A stretch of DNA of 64,000 nt from assembly GCF_002979655.1 (NCBI RefSeq), contig NZ_PCPG01000017.1, positions 1 through 64,000 of the forward strand, in the 5' to 3' direction. Below, piece by piece: positions 1 to 7,884 of the stretch. Within the stretch, counting starts at the first letter, position 1. Each line of letters begins with the position of its first letter. Position numbers and translations under genes: made by a program. The stretch comes from Microbacterium sp. MYb45. Lineage in GTDB: Bacteria > Actinomycetota > Actinomycetes > Actinomycetales > Microbacteriaceae. Below the pieces are notes generated by a model. The model was not told the DNA's origin and did not search any database. It saw only the letters and a list, made by a program, of their open reading frames with translations.

Positions 1-29
1 CGCCCGTTGCGAAGGAGTTCTCACGGATT

Positions 30-58
30 GAAGGAGCGGATGCCGCATCCGGTCCTTC
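30..58. terminator. Imperfect hairpin downstream of msrA
   Basis: Arms GAAGGA (30-35) and TCCTTC (53-58) enclose a second pairing GGATGC/GCATCC. It lies about 60 bp beyond the msrA stop. There is no clear T run, so termination is only a guess. Confidence 0.35.
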
Positions 59-115
59 ATTCCGTGATTTCTCCTTCGTTCCGTGCGAGCGAGGTGAGGG
101 GCGCGGGCCCCCGGC

Positions 116-661
116 CTAGACGGCGGAGCTCTCCGCGCGCTGGGGCAGCACCCATCCCGCGCGCGGGAAGTGGCAGGTGTAGCCGTTGGGGTACTTGATC
201 AGGTAGTCCTGGTGCTCTTCCTCGGCCTCCCAGAACGGACCCTCGGGCTCGATCGTGGTGACGGCCTTGCCCGGCCACAGGCCCGAGGCGTCGACGTCGG
301 CGATCGTGTCGCGCGCGACCGTCTCCTGCTCGGGCGAGAGCGGGAAGATCGCCGAGCGGTAGCTCGAGCCGATGTCGTTGCCCTGACGGTCCTTGGTGGA
401 CGGGTCGTGGATCTGGAAGAAGAACGCGAGGATGTCGCGGTACGTCGTCTTGGTCGGGTCGAACACGATCTCCACTGCCTCGGCGTGGCCGGGGTGGTTG
501 CGGTAGGTCGCGTGGTCGTTCGAGCCGCCCGTGTAGCCGACGCGCGTGCTGAGCACGCCGGGCTGGCGGCGGATCAGGTCTTCCATGCCCCAGAAACAGC
601 CGCCGGCGAGGACGGCCGTCTCGGTCCCGGGCGTGCGGGTGATGGTTCCGGTGTCGGTCAT
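116..661 (-). CDS. msrA: Peptide-methionine (S)-S-oxide reductase MsrA
   Basis: Reduces the S epimer of methionine sulfoxide in proteins and free methionine, in the cytoplasm. The 181-residue product carries the family active-site signature GCFWGMED, with the catalytic cysteine near residue 22. It also has the expected GYTGG and YRNHPGHAEAVE motifs, which bind the sulfoxide and the backbone. Length fits the family. The start codon overlaps the stop of msrB by four bases (ATGA), so both reductases are translationally coupled and repair both epimers. No fusion or truncation is seen. Confidence 0.97.
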   Translation of the reverse strand: MTDTGTITRTPGTETAVLAGGCFWGMEDLIRRQPGVLSTRVGYTGGSNDHATYRNHPGHAEAVEIVFDPTKTTYRDILAFFFQIHDPSTKDRQGNDIGSSYRSAIFPLSPEQETVARDTIADVDASGLWPGKAVTTIEPEGPFWEAEEEHQDYLIKYPNGYTCHFPRAGWVLPQRAESSAV

Positions 662-1146
662 GACTGCTCCTCAGAGATGTCGGTGGTGGGGGTGTTCGGT
701 GTCTTCGCGAAGAGGGGACTGTAGCGACCGTACCCCTCCTCCTCCAGCCTGTCAGCCGGGACGAAGCGAAGGGCGGCCGAGTTCATGCAGTAACGGAGCC
801 CGCCTTCCTCGCGGGGGCCGTCGTCGAAGACGTGGCCGAGGTGGCTGTCGGCGTTCGCCGAGCGCGCTTCGGTGCGCTTCATGAACAGCGAACGGTCGGT
901 CCGCGTGGTGACGGCATCCGCCTCGATGGGCTTGGTGAAGCTGGGCCACCCGGTTCCGCTGTCGAACTTGTCGGTCGACGAGAACAGCGGCTCGCCCGAG
1001 ACGACGTCGACGTAGATGCCGTCATCGTGGTTGTTCCAGTACGCGTTGCGGAACGGCGGTTCGGTCGCGTCCTGCTGCGTCACCTCGTACTGCAGGTTCG
1101 TGAGGCCGCTGACGGCCTCGGGGGTCTTGCCGTAGTCGTTCGACAT
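658..1146 (-). CDS. msrB: Peptide-methionine (R)-S-oxide reductase MsrB
   Basis: Reduces methionine-R-sulfoxide. The 162-residue protein has the SelR/MsrB core: GEPLFSS, GTGWPSF, SHLGHVFDDGP and the catalytic cysteine in RYCMNSAALRF. The two CxxC pairs that bind structural zinc in many MsrB proteins are absent: the first is replaced by VVSGEPLF and the second by ANADSHLGH. This is therefore the zinc-free subtype. It is the first gene of the msrB-msrA operon and starts at ATG 1146 after a GGAGT-type ribosome site. Confidence 0.97.
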   Translation of the reverse strand: MSNDYGKTPEAVSGLTNLQYEVTQQDATEPPFRNAYWNNHDDGIYVDVVSGEPLFSSTDKFDSGTGWPSFTKPIEADAVTTRTDRSLFMKRTEARSANADSHLGHVFDDGPREEGGLRYCMNSAALRFVPADRLEEEGYGRYSPLFAKTPNTPTTDISEEQS

Positions 1147-1319
1147 GATCTGACTCCTTAGTCCGACGTCGCTGGCTGCGGCGTCATAGAGAAGAACCGT
1201 CGATGCGGTCGTTTTGGTCCCTCAGGGCTGGGAGCGCGCTGTGAGTTTCCACGAGTTCGGGGGACCCCTCGGACTCGATAGAGTTGCCTCCGCACTGCAC
1301 ACCGCCCGAGGGGAACCAC

Positions 1320-2237
1320 ATGTCCGTAGGACTGCTCGCCGTCGTCGACGACATCCTGAGCGCCGCGATGAAGGCCTCGGCCAAGGCGGCCGGTGTCGTG
1401 ATCGACGACGCCGCCGTCACCCCGCAGTATGTGCAGGGCATCACGCCCGCACGCGAGCTGCCGGTGGTCGGCAAGATCGCGCTCGGCTCGCTCGCGAACA
1501 AGTTCCTCATCATCATCCCGGCCGCGCTGCTGCTCACCGCGTTCGCGCCGTGGGTGCTGCCGTACCTGCTGATCCTGGGCGGCGCGTACCTGTGCTTCGA
1601 GGGCGCCGAGAAGGTGCTGGAGTGGTTCGGCGTGCAGCACGGCCATGCCGACGAGGGCGCTCGCGACGAGAAGAAGCTGGTCCTGGGCGCGGTGCGCACC
1701 GACCTGATCCTCTCGACCGAGATCATGCTCATCTCGCTGGCGAGCCTCGAGAAGGGGCTCGACATCTGGGCGACGCTCGCCATCCTCGCCGTGATCGCAC
1801 TCCTGATGACGGGGGTCGTCTACGGCGCCGTCGCCCTGCTCGTGAAGATCGACGACATCGGGCTGAAGATGGCGAAGAACCCGGTGCGGCGCGTACGGCA
1901 CACCGGCACCCGGATCGTGCGTTCCATGCCCGCGGTGTTCCGCTTCATCAGCATCCTGGGCACGGTCGCGATGCTCTGGGTCGGTGGACACCTGGTGCTG
2001 GTGAACCTGGGCGAGGTCGGCTGGCACTTCCCGGTCGACGTGCTGCACGGCGTGGAGCACGCGCTCCACAACCTCGGCCCGGTCGTCGTCTGGATCGTCG
2101 ACACCATCATCTCCGCGATCGCCGGTCTCATCCTCGGGCTGCTCATCGTCGGGATCGTGCTGGGCATCGCGAAGCTGTTCGGCAAGACGCCGAACTTCCA
2201 CGAGGGCGAGGAATCCCCCGCCGACGTGCACGTCTGA
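1320..2237 (+). CDS. DUF808 family inner-membrane protein
   Basis: A 305-residue protein of the DUF808 (YedI-like) family, whose function is unknown. The start chosen is ATG 1320 (MSVGLLAVVDDIL), where the family consensus begins, rather than an in-frame ATG 12 codons upstream. Several strongly hydrophobic helices follow, including LANKFLIIIPAALLLTAFAP and WVLPYLLILGGAYLCF, with a conserved basic/acidic loop (ARDEKKLVLGAVRTDLILS) between them. It stands alone on the plus strand ahead of an acetyltransferase and a transporter with short gaps, so the three may be co-transcribed. Confidence 0.85.
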   Translation: MSVGLLAVVDDILSAAMKASAKAAGVVIDDAAVTPQYVQGITPARELPVVGKIALGSLANKFLIIIPAALLLTAFAPWVLPYLLILGGAYLCFEGAEKVLEWFGVQHGHADEGARDEKKLVLGAVRTDLILSTEIMLISLASLEKGLDIWATLAILAVIALLMTGVVYGAVALLVKIDDIGLKMAKNPVRRVRHTGTRIVRSMPAVFRFISILGTVAMLWVGGHLVLVNLGEVGWHFPVDVLHGVEHALHNLGPVVVWIVDTIISAIAGLILGLLIVGIVLGIAKLFGKTPNFHEGEESPADVHV

Positions 2238-2261
2238 GTCGGGAAGAGAGACCACCCGCCG

Positions 2262-2789
2262 ATGACAGACGTCCGAATCAGGGATGCGGAGACCGCAGAC
2301 CTCGAGACGATCACCGCGATCCACAACCACGCGGTGCTGCACACCACCGCGATCTGGAACGAGGATGCGGTCGACCTCGCCGACCGCAACGCCTGGCTCG
2401 CCGATCGCACCTCCCGCGGCTACCCGGTGATCGTCGCGGTCGACGACTCCGGCGTGCTCGGCTACGCGTCGTACGCGCAGTGGCGTCCGCACAGCGGCTA
2501 CCGGCACACGGTCGAGCACTCCGTCTACGTCCTCGGCGGTCAGCACGGCCGCGGTATCGGCACCGCGCTGATGGCCGCACTCGTCGAGCGCGCCCGCGCC
2601 GCGGGGATGCACGTCATGATCGCCGGAATCGAGAGCGGGAACGCCGCTTCCATCGCCCTGCACGAGCGCCTCGGCTTCACCGAGGTCGGGCGGATGCCGC
2701 AGGTCGGGGCCAAGTTCGGGCGCTGGCTCGACCTGAGCATGCTCCAGCTCGTGCTCGACGACCGCGCCGAACCCGGCGCCGCATCCTGA
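2262..2789 (+). CDS. GNAT N-acetyltransferase, phosphinothricin acetyltransferase-like
   Basis: A 175-residue GNAT protein that should use acetyl-CoA to acetylate a small amine. It resembles the PAT/Bar/YncA branch: YASYAQWRPHSGYRHTVE and HSVYVLGGQHGRGIGTALM match the substrate-strand and pyrophosphate-loop (R/Q-x-x-G-x-G/A) blocks of those enzymes, and IESGNAASIALHERLGF is the typical C-terminal motif. Members detoxify phosphinothricin or methionine sulfoximine or sulfone, which would fit the nearby Msr genes, but the substrate is not shown by the sequence. Confidence 0.85.
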   Translation: MTDVRIRDAETADLETITAIHNHAVLHTTAIWNEDAVDLADRNAWLADRTSRGYPVIVAVDDSGVLGYASYAQWRPHSGYRHTVEHSVYVLGGQHGRGIGTALMAALVERARAAGMHVMIAGIESGNAASIALHERLGFTEVGRMPQVGAKFGRWLDLSMLQLVLDDRAEPGAAS

Positions 2790-2791
2790 CC

Positions 2792-3505
2792 GTGGACCTG
2801 CTGCAGTGGTTCGTCGACGCCTTCAACTCGAACTGGACGCTGCCCGGCGGGCAGACGCTCCTCGTCCGTGAGGTCGTCGGCAACGCATTCGGCCTGGCGA
2901 GCGCGCTCGGCGGCATGCGCCGGAAGATCTGGGCGTGGCCGGTCGGCATCATCGGCAACCTGCTGCTGCTCACCGTCTTCCTCGGATCCGCGCTCAGCCC
3001 CGACCCCTCGCTGCCGCACCTGCTCGGCCAGGCCGGCCGGCAGATCATGTTCATCGCCGTCGCGATCTACGGATGGATGCGTTGGCGCAACGCCGAGGGT
3101 GGACAGATCGTGCCGAAGTGGGCGCCGACCGGGGCCCGCATCGGCCTGGTGATCGTGATGGTCGTCGGCACCGTCGCGCTGACCCCGCTGTTCCGCGCGC
3201 TGGGCTCGTGGGAGCCGGTGTGGGCCGACGCCTGGACCTTCGTCGGCTCGCTGCTCGCCACCTACGGCATGGCCAAGGGCTGGACCGAGTTCTGGCTCAT
3301 CTGGATCGCGGTCGACGTGGTCGGCGTGCCCCTGCTCTTCAGCTCCGGCTACTACGCGACCGGCTTCATGTACGTCTTCTACGGCATCTTCACCGCGGTC
3401 GGATTCGTCATCTGGTGGCGGGCGCAGCGCACCGCCGCGCAGCCGGTCGTGATCCTGCCGCCGGACCCGAACCCGCGACGACCGGAAGACGACGAGCTCG
3501 CCTGA
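2792..3505 (+). CDS. pnuC: PnuC-like nicotinamide riboside transporter
   Basis: A 237-residue polytopic membrane protein of the PnuC family, which carries nicotinamide riboside (or related NAD precursors) into the cell. Diagnostic segments are VGNAFGLASALGGMRRKIWAW near the N terminus, the WMRW turn, and the C-terminal WTEFWLIWIAVDVVGVPLLF with the paired tryptophans that bind the ligand in the family. The start is GTG 2792, three bases after the acetyltransferase stop, which suggests translational coupling. The C terminus is short, polar and proline-rich. Confidence 0.88.
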   Translation: MDLLQWFVDAFNSNWTLPGGQTLLVREVVGNAFGLASALGGMRRKIWAWPVGIIGNLLLLTVFLGSALSPDPSLPHLLGQAGRQIMFIAVAIYGWMRWRNAEGGQIVPKWAPTGARIGLVIVMVVGTVALTPLFRALGSWEPVWADAWTFVGSLLATYGMAKGWTEFWLIWIAVDVVGVPLLFSSGYYATGFMYVFYGIFTAVGFVIWWRAQRTAAQPVVILPPDPNPRRPEDDELA

Positions 3506-3554
3506 GCCCGCCGCTACCGGATCCGCCGTCGGCCGCGCTCAGTGCCGCACGAGC

Positions 3555-4292
3555 TCAGTGCCGCACGCGCGCGAGGAACTCCGAGGTCGCGGCCTGCTGC
3601 GGCGCATCGAACACCTGCGACGGCGGCCCCTGCTCGACGACCACGCCGTGCTCGAGGAACATGATGCGGTCGGCGACCTCGCGGGCGAACGACATCTCGT
3701 GCGTCGCCATGACGATGGTCGCGCCCTGCTGCTTGAGCTGACGCACCAGGTCGAGCACCTCGCCGACCAGCTGCGGGTCGAGCGCACTGGTGATCTCGTC
3801 GAGCAGCAGCACCTCGGGCTGTGTGAGGATCGCGCGCACGATCGCGACGCGCTGCTGCTGACCACCGGAGAGCCGGTCGGGGTATTCGTCGGCCTTGGCA
3901 CCGAGGCCGAGCGTCTCGAGCAGCTCGCGCGCCTTGGTGCGGGCCTCGGTCTTGCGCATGCCGTGCACGCGGACGGCTGCGAGCGTGACGTTGTCGAGCA
4001 CGGTCAGGTGCGGGAACAGGTTGAAGTGCTGGAACACGACCCCGATGCGGGCGCGCACGGCGTCGGCATCCACCCGCGGATCGGTGATGTCCTCACCCGA
4101 CAGGAAGATCTGGCCGTCGTCGACGCCCTCGATGAGGTTCATCGTCTTCAGCAACGTCGACTTGCCCGAGCCGGAGGCGCCGATGAGCACGACCACCTCA
4201 TGGGTGCCGACGGCGAGGTCGATGCCGCGCAGCACGTCGTGGTCGCCGAAGCGCTTGCGCACTCCCCTTGCCTCGATCACCGGAACGCTCAT
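3555..4292 (-). CDS. Amino-acid ABC transporter ATP-binding protein
   Basis: The ATPase of a polar amino-acid type importer (GlnQ/HisP class), 245 residues. Walker A is GASGSGKST, the signature is LSGGQQQR and Walker B is VLLLDEITSALDP, followed by the H-loop ATHEM. A threonine-free ITSALD replaces the more common PTSALD. The start ATG 4292 overlaps the permease stop in a TCAT/ATGA junction, so the gene is the last of a coupled SBP-permease-ATPase set. Confidence 0.95.
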   Translation of the reverse strand: MSVPVIEARGVRKRFGDHDVLRGIDLAVGTHEVVVLIGASGSGKSTLLKTMNLIEGVDDGQIFLSGEDITDPRVDADAVRARIGVVFQHFNLFPHLTVLDNVTLAAVRVHGMRKTEARTKARELLETLGLGAKADEYPDRLSGGQQQRVAIVRAILTQPEVLLLDEITSALDPQLVGEVLDLVRQLKQQGATIVMATHEMSFAREVADRIMFLEHGVVVEQGPPSQVFDAPQQAATSEFLARVRH

Positions 4293-5155
4293 ACGACCCC
4301 TCCGGCCTGCTCGCGCTTGTTCATCCGCGCGGTGACGACGTCGGTCAGGCGGATCATCGGCCAGCTGAGGATGATGAACATGAGCCCGGCGACGATGTAC
4401 GGCGTGTAGTTGTAGGTGTCGGCGACCATCAGCTGAGCCGCGCGGACGGCGTCGACCACGCCGAGCACCGAGATCAGGCCGACGTCTTTCTGCATCGACA
4501 CGAAGTCGTTCATGAGCGCGGGCACGACCTTGCGCACACCCTGCGGGATCACGACGATGCGGAGCGTCTGGCCGTGGGTCAGTCCGAGCGACCGTGCGGC
4601 GATGCGCTGCGATGGGTGCACGGCCTCCATGCCGGCGCGGAGCACCTCGGCGACGTACGCGGAGTACGTGAGGACGAGGGCGATCGTGCCCCAGAACATC
4701 GCGGGCATGCGCGGGAAGATCATCAGCGCGGGGATGCCGAAGCCGATCAGATACAGCACGATCAGCAGGGGGATGCCGCGGAAGAAGTCGGTGTAGGCCG
4801 CCGCGAGCGCGCGCAGCGGGAAGAACACCGGACCGCGCAGCGAGCGCATGGTGGCCAGGGTGGTTCCGAAGATCGCGACGCAGACCGCGGCGATCACCAG
4901 CACCAGGAGATTGACGAGCAGCCCCTGGAAGATCGGGCCGATGCTGTCGAGCGCGACCTGCGGGTCGAAGAAGGTCTGGCTGACGACTGCCCAGCCGGGG
5001 GTGTTGACGACGACGACCACCAGCACCGCGGCGACGACGAGGCTGCTGATCAGCGCGATCAGGACGGACCGGGTGGTCGCCCGGCGCCGCAGGACGCGGC
5101 GCGACAGCTCGAGCTCGCTCGGCTGCCACGCCGTGTCGACGGGCTGTGAGGTCAT
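4289..5155 (-). CDS. Amino-acid ABC transporter permease
   Basis: A HisM/GlnP-type integral membrane subunit of 288 residues. It contains the amino-acid permease EAA loop region (SQRIAARSLGLTHGQTLRIV) and DFFRGIPLLIVLYLIGFGIP. A long hydrophilic N terminus of about 30 residues precedes the first helix. The start is ATG 5155 (MTSQPVDT), which overlaps the stop of the substrate-binding protein by four bases; an alternative ATG 12 codons upstream would intrude into that gene. It should pair with the ATPase at 3555-4292. Confidence 0.93.
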   Translation of the reverse strand: MTSQPVDTAWQPSELELSRRVLRRRATTRSVLIALISSLVVAAVLVVVVVNTPGWAVVSQTFFDPQVALDSIGPIFQGLLVNLLVLVIAAVCVAIFGTTLATMRSLRGPVFFPLRALAAAYTDFFRGIPLLIVLYLIGFGIPALMIFPRMPAMFWGTIALVLTYSAYVAEVLRAGMEAVHPSQRIAARSLGLTHGQTLRIVVIPQGVRKVVPALMNDFVSMQKDVGLISVLGVVDAVRAAQLMVADTYNYTPYIVAGLMFIILSWPMIRLTDVVTARMNKREQAGGVV

Positions 5156-6006
5156 TTGAAGACGGGGACGTCGACCGCGTCGCTGAGCCACTTCTGCTGC
5201 AGCTCGTCGAGCGTTCCGTCTTCACGCAGGGCGTCGACCGCGTCGGTCACGGCCGGCGTGAGCGCGGATCCCTTCGGCAGCACGATGCCGAACTCGTCGC
5301 CGCCGTCGGCCCCGGCGAACTGTCCGGTGACCACGCCGTCGTCGAGCTGTGCGCCGACGACGTAGAACGCACCGGGGAGGTCAGTGATCATGGCGTCGAT
5401 CTGGCCACCCTTGAGCGCGAGCACGACGTCGTCGACCGAGTTGAAGACGCTGAGGTTCGCCTCGCCGAGCTGCGCCTTGGCGACCGTGTAGCTGGTGGTG
5501 CCGCTGGCGACGCCGACCTTGGTGGCCTTGAGCTCGTCGATGGTCGTGGCGGATGCCGCGGGCGAGTCGCCGACCGCGACCACGGCCTGCGTGGTCGTGT
5601 AGTACGGCGACGAGAAGTCGACGGCCTTCTTGCGGTCATCCGTGATGGAGAACTGCTGCAGGTTGATGTCCCAGTCCTTCGGGCCCGGCGCGATGGCGCC
5701 GTCGAAGGTCGTGCGCACCCAGACGATGTCGTCGGCCTTGTAGCCGAGCTGCTCGGCGACCGCGTTCGCGACCGCACCCTCGAAGCCCTCGCCGTTGGAG
5801 GGGTCGTCGTCGACGAACCAGGGCTCGTAGTTGGGCTCACCCGTCGCGATGGTGAGCTTGCCCTCGGTCACGGTCTGGAGGCCCGAGTCGTCACCGCTGC
5901 CGGATCCGGTGTCGGCAGCGGGAGCGCAGGCGGCGAGTGTGACGGCGACAGCGGCGGCGGTTGCGGCAACGGCAACGGCGCGGCGGAGAGCGGGAGCGAA
6001 GGGCAC
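5152..6006 (-). CDS. Amino-acid ABC transporter substrate-binding lipoprotein
   Basis: A 284-residue family 3 solute-binding protein (SBP_bac_3). GTG 6006 is preceded by GGAG five bases upstream. The signal peptide runs PALRRAVAVAATAAAVAVTL and ends in a lipobox LAAC, so the mature protein is probably lipid-anchored. The family region FEGAVANAVAEQLGY and the ASGTTSYTVAKAQ and DAMITDLPGAFYV segments are recognisable. The ligand is not known. Because it follows the SAH-hydrolase-like/deaminase/cupin genes by only 94 bp on the same strand, a sulfur-containing amino acid or nucleoside-amino-acid is worth testing. Confidence 0.92.
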   Translation of the reverse strand: MPFAPALRRAVAVAATAAAVAVTLAACAPAADTGSGSGDDSGLQTVTEGKLTIATGEPNYEPWFVDDDPSNGEGFEGAVANAVAEQLGYKADDIVWVRTTFDGAIAPGPKDWDINLQQFSITDDRKKAVDFSSPYYTTTQAVVAVGDSPAASATTIDELKATKVGVASGTTSYTVAKAQLGEANLSVFNSVDDVVLALKGGQIDAMITDLPGAFYVVGAQLDDGVVTGQFAGADGGDEFGIVLPKGSALTPAVTDAVDALREDGTLDELQQKWLSDAVDVPVFK

Positions 6007-6100
6007 GATGACTCCAGAGCGAGAAGGGTGAGGAGGAGGGTGGCGATGAGGCAGTCGGGTCTGCTTCTGCCGTGTCTGGTTCCGCAGAGACGGTCTGCCT

Positions 6101-6529
6101 CTACAGAGTAGGCGATTCGGCGAGACGCCAATCGGCGAAATCGAAACCTGGCGACACGAAGCACGAGACCAGGACCTCGTCGGCATCCAGCGGCCGGGCA
6201 GCCTGCCAGACGCCGGCCGGCACCAGCACCTGGGCGGCGTCATCGGGGCCGAGCACGACGGTCGTCGCCGCGCCCGGTTCCGCACCATCGCCGCCGAGGC
6301 TGAGCTCGAGCCGCCCCGGACCGTGCCAGAGCCACAGCTCGTCACTGGTCACGACGTGCCATTCGCTGCGCTCGGTGGGCAGCAGCAGGTAGTGGATGCA
6401 GGTGGCCGCGGGTCGTGGGCCGTTCGGCGTCTCCACGGGCAGCGGGCTCGTCCACGTGCGGCGGAACCACCCGCCCTCGGGGTGGGCGGCGAGGTCGAGG
6501 CGCTCGGCGGTCGCGGGGCGCTGTGTCAT
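6101..6529 (-). CDS. DUF985 cupin-superfamily protein
   Basis: A 142-residue single-domain cupin of the DUF985 family. HPEGGWFRRTW at the N terminus, HYLLLPTERSEWHVV, WLWHGPG, the LGPDDAAQVLVPAGVWQAA strand and the closing CFVSPGFDFADW are the blocks usual for this family. The biochemical activity is unsettled; cupins of this type often bind a sugar nucleotide or metal. It overlaps the amidohydrolase stop by four bases, so it is coupled into that operon. Confidence 0.88.
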   Translation of the reverse strand: MTQRPATAERLDLAAHPEGGWFRRTWTSPLPVETPNGPRPAATCIHYLLLPTERSEWHVVTSDELWLWHGPGRLELSLGGDGAEPGAATTVVLGPDDAAQVLVPAGVWQAARPLDADEVLVSCFVSPGFDFADWRLAESPTL

Positions 6530-7884
6530 GCGGAACCTCCGGATGCGGGTTCGACGGGTCGGGATTCAGCGGGTGCGGATTCGGCTGGTGCGGATTCGAC
6601 GGCGGCGCGTTCGAAGGAGTCGACCGCGAAGCGCACCTCGCCGGAGACGACTGTCGCGGCGGCGCGGCCGGCCCCGTGCTCGACGAGTTCGGCGACGGCA
6701 TCCGGACCGGCCGGGATGTCGAAGAAGGTGAGGTCGGCGAGCGCGCCGACGGCGAGGTATCCGGTGCGGTCGGGGCCGACGTCGATCCCCATGGCGTGCG
6801 CGCCGCCGAGGGTCGCGGCGCCGAGCAGTCGCGCGTGCAGGTCGCGGTCGGTGTAGCCCTGCGAGCGGGCGATGCGGGCGAGCTCCGCCACATCGGCGAG
6901 CACGTCGAGCGAGGGGCTGGACGACAGCGAGTCGGTGCCGACGGCGATCGGGCTACCTTCGCGCAGGTACGCGGCGATCGGCGGCTCCTCGAGTCCGATG
7001 ACGGCGTTCGAGCGCGGGCACAGGGCCACGGTCGTGCGGCGCTCCCGCAGGATGGCGCGGTCCCTGGCGCTCATGTACACGCCGTGCGCGATGTGGCAGT
7101 CGGGACCGAGGACCCCGAGCTGGTCGACGAACTCGGTGGCGCTGGTGCCGAAACCGGCCTTGCGCAGCTCTTGGAAGCTGGCGAGACCGGCCGTGTGCCA
7201 GGCCTGCGGATGCTCGTGCGCGAACTCGCTCTCGAACGCGGCCTCGCCGAGGTGGATATGGATGCGTCCGCCGCGCTCGCGCACGATGTCGGGGATCTCG
7301 AGCAGCGGCTCGATGTCGAGCGAGTAGGGGGCGTGCGGCGAGAGGCCGGTACCGGGCGGGGTGGGCAATGCGTCGAGGGCCTGCTCGACCTGCGCGCGTC
7401 CGGTGCGCGCCCAGTCGGCGTTGGTCCAGCTCATCACCTCCCAGTAGGTGATGCCGTGCAGTCGGGCGTCGTGCAGGGCGGTCGCCGCCGCGCGGTCGGT
7501 CACGACGTCGGCCACCGCGGTCGTGCCCGAGCGCAGCGCCTGTGCCGCGCCGTCGGCGGCATCCGCGGCCCAGTCGCGCCCGCCCTCGTAGACCGGGTCG
7601 AACGCCCGCACCCAGTCGTCGAACCCGTCGTACTGCCCGCGGCCGACCGAGGCCATGCCGGTGTACTGCAGGTGGGTGTGCGCGTTCACGAGGCCCGGGG
7701 TCAGCACGCCGGGCCAGTGCACCTCGTCGGCCTCGATCCCGCGCTCGGACAGCGACCGCAGCACCCACTCGCGCTCACCCACGTGCATGATGCGGCCGTC
7801 GCGCACGGCGACCGCGCCGTCGACGATCGGTGGCGCGGTGATCGGCACCACGAGCCCGGCGGAGTAGACGGTGACGGCGGTCAT
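6526..7884 (-). CDS. Amidohydrolase, MtaD/SAH-deaminase-like
   Basis: A 452-residue metal-dependent hydrolase of the cytosine deaminase/MtaD group. The metal ligands are visible: HTH in VNAHTHLQYTG, H in HIHLGEAAFESEF, H in IAHGVYM and D in GTDSLSSSPSLDVL. It begins at ATG 7884, overlapping the stop of the SAH-hydrolase-like gene by four bases. Relatives deaminate S-adenosylhomocysteine, methylthioadenosine or 5'-deoxyadenosine; others act on guanine-type rings. The tight coupling to the adenosylhomocysteinase-like gene suggests that both act on one adenosyl compound, but the substrate is inferred. Confidence 0.88.
   Translation of the reverse strand: MTAVTVYSAGLVVPITAPPIVDGAVAVRDGRIMHVGEREWVLRSLSERGIEADEVHWPGVLTPGLVNAHTHLQYTGMASVGRGQYDGFDDWVRAFDPVYEGGRDWAADAADGAAQALRSGTTAVADVVTDRAAATALHDARLHGITYWEVMSWTNADWARTGRAQVEQALDALPTPPGTGLSPHAPYSLDIEPLLEIPDIVRERGGRIHIHLGEAAFESEFAHEHPQAWHTAGLASFQELRKAGFGTSATEFVDQLGVLGPDCHIAHGVYMSARDRAILRERRTTVALCPRSNAVIGLEEPPIAAYLREGSPIAVGTDSLSSSPSLDVLADVAELARIARSQGYTDRDLHARLLGAATLGGAHAMGIDVGPDRTGYLAVGALADLTFFDIPAGPDAVAELVEHGAGRAAATVVSGEVRFAVDSFERAAVESAPAESAPAESRPVEPASGGSA

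Noticed and set aside
1158..2663. Long open frame on the minus strand (501 codons) opposite the DUF808 and acetyltransferase genes
   Set aside because: Low-complexity Arg/Asp/His-rich translation opposite clear genes; a high-GC shadow.
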